This document shows positions 6,835-10,653 of a DNA stretch of 10,653 bases, one piece after another. A program made the position numbers and the translations under genes. Below the pieces are notes generated by a model, which was given only the letters and a program-made list of their open reading frames with translations, searched no databases and had not been told where the DNA came from. The stretch is from Lachnospiraceae bacterium (lineage in GTDB: Bacteria > Bacillota > Clostridia > Lachnospirales > Lachnospiraceae). Every line of letters begins with the position of its first letter. The stretch's first letter is position 1. The stretch spans positions 1 through 10,653 of the forward strand of contig CAAEHZ010000317.1 of the NCBI GenBank assembly GCA_900755865.1, in the 5' to 3' direction.

Positions 6835-6873
6835 TTATGGGCAGAAGCCCCACGCACAACTGGAATGCCAGTG
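6835..6873 (+). repeat. Element end repeat, copy A
   Basis: This begins with TTATGGGCAGAAGCCCC, one variable base, then CGCACAACTG. The first 28 bases match copy B (7059-7086) at 27 positions, then similarity continues with small indels through TGCCA. It contains a GGGC-AGAA-GCCC hairpin. Confidence 0.85.
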
Positions 6874-7058
6874 CTTGGTTACTGGTGGCTTGCGGTTGCG
6901 GGAGGCTGGCAAAGGGGACGTTGTGCGCGAGGCATCAGTCCAACGCGGTCACGTCACTTTCGCGAGTTACGCACGCAGCGGTACGCGCCTCCCAAGGAAG
7001 GGAGGCTTAGCACACCTTAAGTACGGTGTGCAAGTACCGGCGGCTCCACAGTGCCCGC

Positions 7059-7099
7059 TTATGGGCAGAAGCCCCGCGCACAACTGAAATTGCCATGTG
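7059..7099 (+). repeat. Element end repeat, copy B
   Basis: Lies 224 bases after copy A with G instead of A at the variable base. Its downstream GCCA (7092-7095)/TGGC (7102-7105) stem replaces the longer CCAGT/ACTGG stem of copy A, so it looks like a second, truncated unit that runs into the leader of the next gene. Confidence 0.85.
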
Positions 7100-7163
7100 G
7101 GTGGCTGTACCCGACAAGGAGAAAGAAACAAGAAATATAAAGGAAATGCAGGATGTAGGAAAA

Positions 7164-8318
7164 ATGGAAAATCTGGAGATAACGATAGAGGAATTAAAGA
7201 AGAAGGGAAAAGGGGAGTATCTGCTTCTGGATATCCGGGATGAGATGTCTTTTGGGTATGGGCATCTGCCGGAGGCGGTCAATGTGCCTTTGGAGGAGCT
7301 GGAAAACTGGACACCGGAGCAGAAGGACGGAGATAAAGAAGTGGTTGTCTACTGCAAGAGGGGGATTACCAGCCCGGAGGCAGCGGAAGCGTTACGGGCA
7401 AGAGGAATCCGGGCGTTCAGTCTGGCAGGGGGATATTTAAACTGGCTGATGCAGTCTGCTTTTTCGGAGGAAGCGGAACAGGAGGAGCAGAGGACTTATC
7501 TGGATATTGAGGAAAGTATCCGTAAAAAGTTCAGGAAAAGCATCTGGTGCAAATTTACAAAGGCAGTCCGGGAATATGAACTGGTAAAGGAGGGGGACTG
7601 TATTGCCGTCTGTATTTCCGGCGGAAAAGATTCCATGCTGATGGCAAAGCTGTTTCAGGAACTGAAGCGGCACAATAAGTTTCCCTTTGAAGTAAAATTT
7701 CTGGTAATGGATCCGGGTTACAGCCCGGAAAACCGCCAGATTATTGAACAGAACGCGAAGCGGTTAAATATTCCCATCACCATATTTGAGTCAGATATTT
7801 TTGATGCGGTGTTTGAAATAGAAAAATCGCCCTGCTATTTATGTGCCCGGATGCGCAGAGGGCATCTGTACAGCAAGGCGAAGGAGCTGGGTTGTAACAA
7901 GATTGCACTGGGGCATCATTATGATGATGTGATTGAAACCATTCTCATGGGAATGTTATATGGCGCGCAGGTGCAGACAATGATGCCAAAGCTGCACAGC
8001 ACCAATTTTGAAGGGATGGAGCTGATTCGTCCACTGTATCTGGTACGGGAGGAGGATATCAAGAAATGGCGGGATTACAATGATTTGCATTTTATTCAGT
8101 GTGCCTGCAAGTTCACGGATACCTGCAGTACCTGCGGCGGAGAAAATGCTTCCAAGCGGATTGAGGTAAAGCAGCTTATCAGTAAAATGAAGGAAACAAA
8201 TCCCTTTGTGGAGGGAAATATTTTTAAGAGTGTGGAAAATGTAAATCTGAGTACAGTGATTGCTTATAAAAAGGACGGAGTGAAGCATCATTTTCTGGAT
8301 GATTACGATAGGGCGTAA
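7164..8318 (+). CDS. Rhodanese-TtcA fusion: tRNA thiolation-type PP-loop ATPase
   Basis: This 384-residue two-domain protein has an N-terminal rhodanese domain (about 1-100, LLLDIRDEMSFGYGHLPEAV, persulfide Cys C64 in CKRGITS). This is joined to a TtcA-like adenylating thiolase (about 115-345) with the PP-loop SGGKDS (152-157), CYLCARMRRG (C224, C227) and KIALGHHYDDVIET (246-259). TtcA makes 2-thiocytidine in tRNA using ATP and a [4Fe-4S] cluster bound by three cysteines. Here the later cysteine region is unusually rich (C313, C315, C321, C324 in QCACKFTDTCSTCGG). The rhodanese could deliver the sulfur directly. The start is uncertain: 7164 has AGGA three bases away and begins at the domain edge, while 7146 has AAGGA even closer. 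A still longer frame from 7026 runs into the repeat element and is unlikely. The DUF3877-like gene follows after 50 bases. Confidence 0.88.
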   Translation: MENLEITIEELKKKGKGEYLLLDIRDEMSFGYGHLPEAVNVPLEELENWTPEQKDGDKEVVVYCKRGITSPEAAEALRARGIRAFSLAGGYLNWLMQSAFSEEAEQEEQRTYLDIEESIRKKFRKSIWCKFTKAVREYELVKEGDCIAVCISGGKDSMLMAKLFQELKRHNKFPFEVKFLVMDPGYSPENRQIIEQNAKRLNIPITIFESDIFDAVFEIEKSPCYLCARMRRGHLYSKAKELGCNKIALGHHYDDVIETILMGMLYGAQVQTMMPKLHSTNFEGMELIRPLYLVREEDIKKWRDYNDLHFIQCACKFTDTCSTCGGENASKRIEVKQLISKMKETNPFVEGNIFKSVENVNLSTVIAYKKDGVKHHFLDDYDRA

Positions 8319-8368
8319 CCAGAGATTTTCGAGATACGTTGGAGAAGTGTGCAGAAAGGGGGATTGGC

Positions 8369-8917
8369 ATGGAGGAACTGGAAAAGAATCTGATGGATAT
8401 GCTGGCAGAGCAGCAGTTAAAGCTGGGATTTCGGAAGGAACAGGTAACATTTTATTATCCGAAGGCTTCCCTGGAGCATTTGCTTGGGGTAAAGCCGGGG
8501 GAAGAGATTGCTGAAAAGCTCTCGGTATTTTTAAAAGAGGCTGAAACAAGGCTTGGAAAAATAGAAATTTCCCATACAGGGGAACGGTTCCGCATTGTTG
8601 TACCCGAAAAGGGCAGTGTTTATGTGCGGGAACACATGGGGGAACAGACCTTTTTGAAAGCTTTTCTGGAGGAGATTTCAAAGCCTTCCTGTACGCCGGA
8701 AGGTCTGAAAGCCTTATTTGAGCAGTTTGGCGGCAGGGAAGGAATTGTGGCGCAGAAGCTGCAGGATGAGGAGTTTGACTGTCTGTACTACTTTAAAAGC
8801 GGAGAACCGGACCGGTACAGATATTGTGTGACCTTTGAGGAGCATCATGCAGCCTATCACCGATTTCTGCCATTGGACTATGCGGATTTCGGATTCAAAG
8901 AGGGAAAAACCTTCTGA
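8369..8917 (+). CDS. DUF3877-like protein of unknown function
   Basis: A 182-residue soluble protein, with no signal peptide or membrane helix, that I associate with DUF3877, a small family from gut Lachnospiraceae (recognised from the pattern 'LEKNL...EQQLKLGFRKE...YYPKASLEHLLG'). It seems to be alpha/beta, with acidic helices, a central strand region (IEISHTGERFRIVVPEKGSV) and an aromatic-rich C-terminus (DCLYYFKSGEPDRYRYCVTF). The ATG at 8369 has a strong AAGGGGG site about seven bases upstream. A TTG at 8339 would add ten residues without a ribosome site. The 50-base gap to the tRNA-thiolation fusion and the shared terminator suggest one transcript, so a link to RNA modification or sulfur transfer is possible but unsupported by motifs. 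Confidence 0.8.
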   Translation: MEELEKNLMDMLAEQQLKLGFRKEQVTFYYPKASLEHLLGVKPGEEIAEKLSVFLKEAETRLGKIEISHTGERFRIVVPEKGSVYVREHMGEQTFLKAFLEEISKPSCTPEGLKALFEQFGGREGIVAQKLQDEEFDCLYYFKSGEPDRYRYCVTFEEHHAAYHRFLPLDYADFGFKEGKTF

Positions 8918-8947
8918 ACTTTTATGGACGGGACAGAAAAAGGAAAA

Positions 8948-8994
8948 AGCAGAAACAAAGAGGGAAGCCGCCATGGCTCCCCTTTTTTTCTGCT
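8948..8994. terminator. Bidirectional terminator between convergent genes
   Basis: An inner stem (AGGG, A-C mismatch, AGCC at 8961-8969 with GGCT...CCCT at 8975-8983, loop GCCAT) is followed by seven Ts. An outer stem AGCAGAAA (8948-8955)/TTTCTGCT (8987-8994) extends it. Read on the - strand, the hairpin is followed by TTTTTCCTTTTTC, so it can also end the symporter transcript, whose stop codon is only a few bases away. Confidence 0.85.
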
Positions 8995-9001
8995 GATATA
9001 T

Positions 9002-10426
9002 TTATTTCTTCTTGAAGTTTTCCTTGTTGGCAAAGAACTGCTTTGTTTCCTTTGCAACCACACCGCTTAAGGCGAAGAGGGCAATCATGTTGGGAATTGC
9101 CATCAGACCGTTAAAGATATCGGCGATAGTCCATACAGCGCTGACTGTCATGTAGGGTCCGATAAAGACAGCGAGAATGTAAATCCAGCGGAATGCCTTC
9201 ACATAGTGCATTTTGCCGCCGCTTAAGTATTCCAGACATCTTTCACTGTAATAGTCCCAGCCAAGGATGGTGGTAAAGGCAAAGAATACCAGAGCCAGCA
9301 TCAGGATAAAGGAACAGATATGGTTGGCAAAGGGAAGTCCTGTCTGGAATGCGTAATCCGTAACAGCGACACCCTCCAGTCCTTCTACCTTCCAGGCACC
9401 TGTGATGACGATGGAAAGACCTGTCAGGTTACAGATAATGATGGTATCAATAAAGGTACCGGTCATGCTGACAAGACCCTGACGGACAGGGGAATTTGTC
9501 TGTGCTGCGGCAGCCGCGATGGGAGCACTTCCCAGACCTGCTTCGTTGGAGAAGATACCTCTTGCAATACCCTTTTGCATGGCTACCAGAATACTGCCGA
9601 CGATACCGCCGGTTACAGCCTTGGGGGTAAAGGCTGCGGTAACGATGGTGACAAAGGCAGCGGGTACTTCATTAATATTAAAGAGAATCAGAATAATGGC
9701 AAAGATAAAGTAGATAATTGCCATGAAGGGAACAATTATCTGGCTGACACTGGCAATTCTCTTTACACCGCCGATAAGAACGGCAGCGACGCAGACAGCC
9801 AGCACCAGAGAAGCGATGACAACGGACCAGGAATATTCACCCAGGAAAGGAAGAATCTTTACGCAGTGAGCATTTTCCGGGTCAAAAAACCGGTTGACCG
9901 CACTGGCAATACCATTTACCTGGCTGAAGGTTCCGATACCGAACAGACCAACGCAGACACCGAAGAAGGCAAATAATTTTGCCATCCATTTCCACTTCGA
10001 TCCCATGCCCTGCTCTATGTAATAGAAGGGACCGCCGAGGCTGTGTCCATCCTCTGCCACAACACGGTATTTTACAGCCAGCAGACCTTCGGAATATTTG
10101 GTTGCCATGCCGAAGAAAGCGGCAACAATCATCCAGAATAAAGCGCCGGGACCTCCGGCGCAGACAGCGGTTGCAACACCGACAATATTACCGGTACCGA
10201 TGGTTGCGCTTAATGCGGTACAAAGGGCTGAAAAGCTGGAAATTTCTCCCTTGCCGTCCTCTTCATTTTTTACCATCCATTTTAAAGCAAGGGGCAGCTT
10301 TCTGACCTGCAAGAGCCCAAGCCGGATGGTTAAAAGCAGACCACCGCACAGAATCAGGATAATCAGGGGGACACCCCACACCAAATCATCCACTTTGGTT
10401 AAAAAATCATTGATAGTACTCCACAT
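9002..10426 (-). CDS. AGCS-family Na+:alanine/glycine symporter
   Basis: This 474-residue polytopic membrane protein takes up alanine or glycine with Na+ (AGCS/DagA/AlsT family). Family signatures are intact: the N-terminal VWGVPLIILILCGGLLLTIR helix (about 16-35), IGTGNIVGVATAVCAGGPGA (76-95), FFGMATKYSEGLLAVKYR (104-121) and the IARGIFSNEAGLGSAPIAAA block (287-306). About 10-11 hydrophobic helices can be traced. Length is normal and no frameshift is visible. The ATG at 10426 is preceded by AGGAG with a four-base gap. The gene is transcribed away from a glycine riboswitch whose aptamer lies about 125 bases upstream, strongly suggesting that glycine is a physiological substrate. It is convergent with the DUF3877-like gene and ends next to a shared terminator. 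Confidence 0.96.
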   Translation of the reverse strand: MWSTINDFLTKVDDLVWGVPLIILILCGGLLLTIRLGLLQVRKLPLALKWMVKNEEDGKGEISSFSALCTALSATIGTGNIVGVATAVCAGGPGALFWMIVAAFFGMATKYSEGLLAVKYRVVAEDGHSLGGPFYYIEQGMGSKWKWMAKLFAFFGVCVGLFGIGTFSQVNGIASAVNRFFDPENAHCVKILPFLGEYSWSVVIASLVLAVCVAAVLIGGVKRIASVSQIIVPFMAIIYFIFAIILILFNINEVPAAFVTIVTAAFTPKAVTGGIVGSILVAMQKGIARGIFSNEAGLGSAPIAAAAAQTNSPVRQGLVSMTGTFIDTIIICNLTGLSIVITGAWKVEGLEGVAVTDYAFQTGLPFANHICSFILMLALVFFAFTTILGWDYYSERCLEYLSGGKMHYVKAFRWIYILAVFIGPYMTVSAVWTIADIFNGLMAIPNMIALFALSGVVAKETKQFFANKENFKKK

Positions 10427-10484
10427 CTTTCTCCTACCTCACATTCTTCAGTTGTTAAAATAGTAGGGTTTGTTCGGGACTCCG

Positions 10485-10538
10485 GGATAAAAAAAGAAAA
10501 GAATAAAAATACAGAATAGGGCAGCGTTGGATGCTGCC
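10485..10538 (-). terminator. Candidate expression-platform terminator of the riboswitch
   Basis: On the - strand, GGCAGC (10538-10533) and GCTGCC (10525-10520) form a 6-bp GC stem with a 7-base loop, followed by CTATTCTG and then T-rich runs (TTTTTATTCTTTTC, TTTTTTT) to about 10485. The T-run starts about ten bases late, so termination may be partial or the stem may act otherwise. The 58 bases from here to the start codon hold only the ribosome site. Confidence 0.5.
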
Positions 10539-10551
10539 TGACTGATATCTT

Positions 10552-10653
10552 CTCTGTCCATTTGCCTGAGAGATTCATACTTTCGTATGTTGCACCTTCG
10601 GCCCTTGGTGTTCCAAGTGTCTCCAGAGAGTCGATCCATTTACAGTTGCACCG
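10552..10653 (-). promoter_or_regulatory. Glycine riboswitch aptamer (upstream part cut by window)
   Basis: Read on the - strand, the conserved glycine-aptamer blocks appear in order: ACTCTCTGGAGAC (P1/P2 start), a CTTGG/CCAAG stem, GGCCGAAGGTGCAAC, a CATAC-GAAA-GTATG hairpin, then ATCTCTCAGGCAAATGGACA and GAG closing P1. The layout at its 5' side (GGATCGACTCTCTGGAGAC) resembles the linker and second aptamer of tandem gcvT-type riboswitches, and CGGTGCAAC at the window edge may belong to a first or 'ghost' aptamer. It controls the symporter gene, probably by transcription attenuation through the hairpin 3' of it. Whether glycine turns expression on or off cannot be decided from the partial sequence. 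Confidence 0.92.

Larger units (their letters stand above)
6835..7105 (+). ncRNA. Structured GC-rich repeat element, possible ncRNA/leader
   Basis: These ~270 bases lie between the thrH terminator and the rhodanese-TtcA gene. They are GC-rich (37 of 60 at 6961-7020) and packed with stems: GGGC/GCCC mini-hairpins at both ends; CGCACAAC (6853-6860) with GTTGTGCG (6920-6927), enclosing CCAGT/ACTGG; and a three-way junction in which GGTAC (6980-6984)/GTACC (7034-7038) encloses GCCTCCC/GGGAGGC (6987-7006) and GCACACC/GGTGTGC (7010-7031). GCAC (6971)/GTGC (7051) closes it further. Frames across it (for example 6875-7087) have no ribosome site and no protein-like composition. Similar translated fragments seem familiar to me from Lachnospiraceae genomes, which would make it a dispersed repeat, but this is memory only. 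The strand is assumed from the downstream gene. Confidence 0.55.

Noticed and set aside
6152..6928. Possible base pairing between the thrH leader loop and GTTGTGCGC of the repeat element
   Set aside because: The shared GTGCGC/GCGCAC core is palindromic and short, and a terminator separates the two transcripts.
6875..7087. 70-codon frame inside the structured repeat element
   Set aside because: No ribosome site, odd Arg/Gly/Ala-rich composition, and it follows stems and repeats rather than codon bias; more likely a shadow of a noncoding repeat.
7026..7163. Long N-terminal extension of the rhodanese-TtcA frame
   Set aside because: It would translate the end of the structured repeat, has no ribosome site and adds nothing to the rhodanese fold, which begins near 7164.
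7956..8681. 241-codon frame on the - strand
   Set aside because: It runs antisense across the TtcA domain and the DUF3877-like gene, has no ribosome site and a Pro/Ser/Leu-rich composition typical of a shadow frame.
9320..9976. 218-codon frame on the + strand
   Set aside because: It is wholly antisense to the symporter gene and has a Gly/Asp/Asn-rich composition without domains; the symporter frame is certain.

Overview
The window looks like a chromosomal segment of a Gram-positive, anaerobic member of the Clostridia, most likely Lachnospiraceae. The reasons are strong AGGAGG-type ribosome sites, A-rich intergenic DNA with TTGACN/TATANT promoters, a glycine riboswitch of Firmicutes type, a DUF3877-like protein (a family I know from gut Lachnospiraceae) and a chemoreceptor with the two-TM/HAMP layout common in that family. 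Taxonomy is an inference from these features.

Region 1 (1-3792) is the end of a sulfur/amino-acid operon on the + strand. It holds an ABC amino-acid permease (5' end cut by the window), its ATPase, a UROD-superfamily protein carrying the zinc motif of corrinoid methyltransferases, and a PLP-dependent cystathionine gamma-lyase/synthase. Gaps are 28-40 bases and a 12-bp-stem terminator closes the unit. A cystine or methionine-type importer feeding a C-S lyase is the natural reading.

Region 2 (about 3793-6090) is an AT-rich island holding one methyl-accepting chemotaxis receptor gene. Its natural start at 3988 is followed after 17 codons by an in-frame TAG. Behind it lie a 24-bp perfect inverted repeat and a short membrane-protein-like fragment. 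The island is flanked by two 39-bp direct copies (35 identical positions) of the 3' end of the C-S lyase gene, which suggests an insertion or duplication between that gene and thrH.

Region 3 (6081-6822) is thrH, a HAD-family phosphoserine phosphatase/homoserine phosphotransferase homologue. Its clear promoter has its -35 box inside the duplicated lyase tail; there is a leader hairpin, and a terminator begins inside the last codons.

Region 4 (6835-7105) is a GC-rich, strongly structured repeat element without a credible protein. It begins and ends with the same ~40-base motif and can form competing stems. It leads straight into a rhodanese-TtcA fusion gene (7164-8318), followed by the DUF3877-like gene (8369-8917) and a bidirectional terminator.

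Region 5 (9002-10653, - strand) is an AGCS-family Na+:alanine/glycine symporter. Its leader contains a glycine riboswitch aptamer (cut by the window end) and a candidate terminator hairpin. No tRNA, rRNA, CRISPR array, transposase or phage gene is visible.
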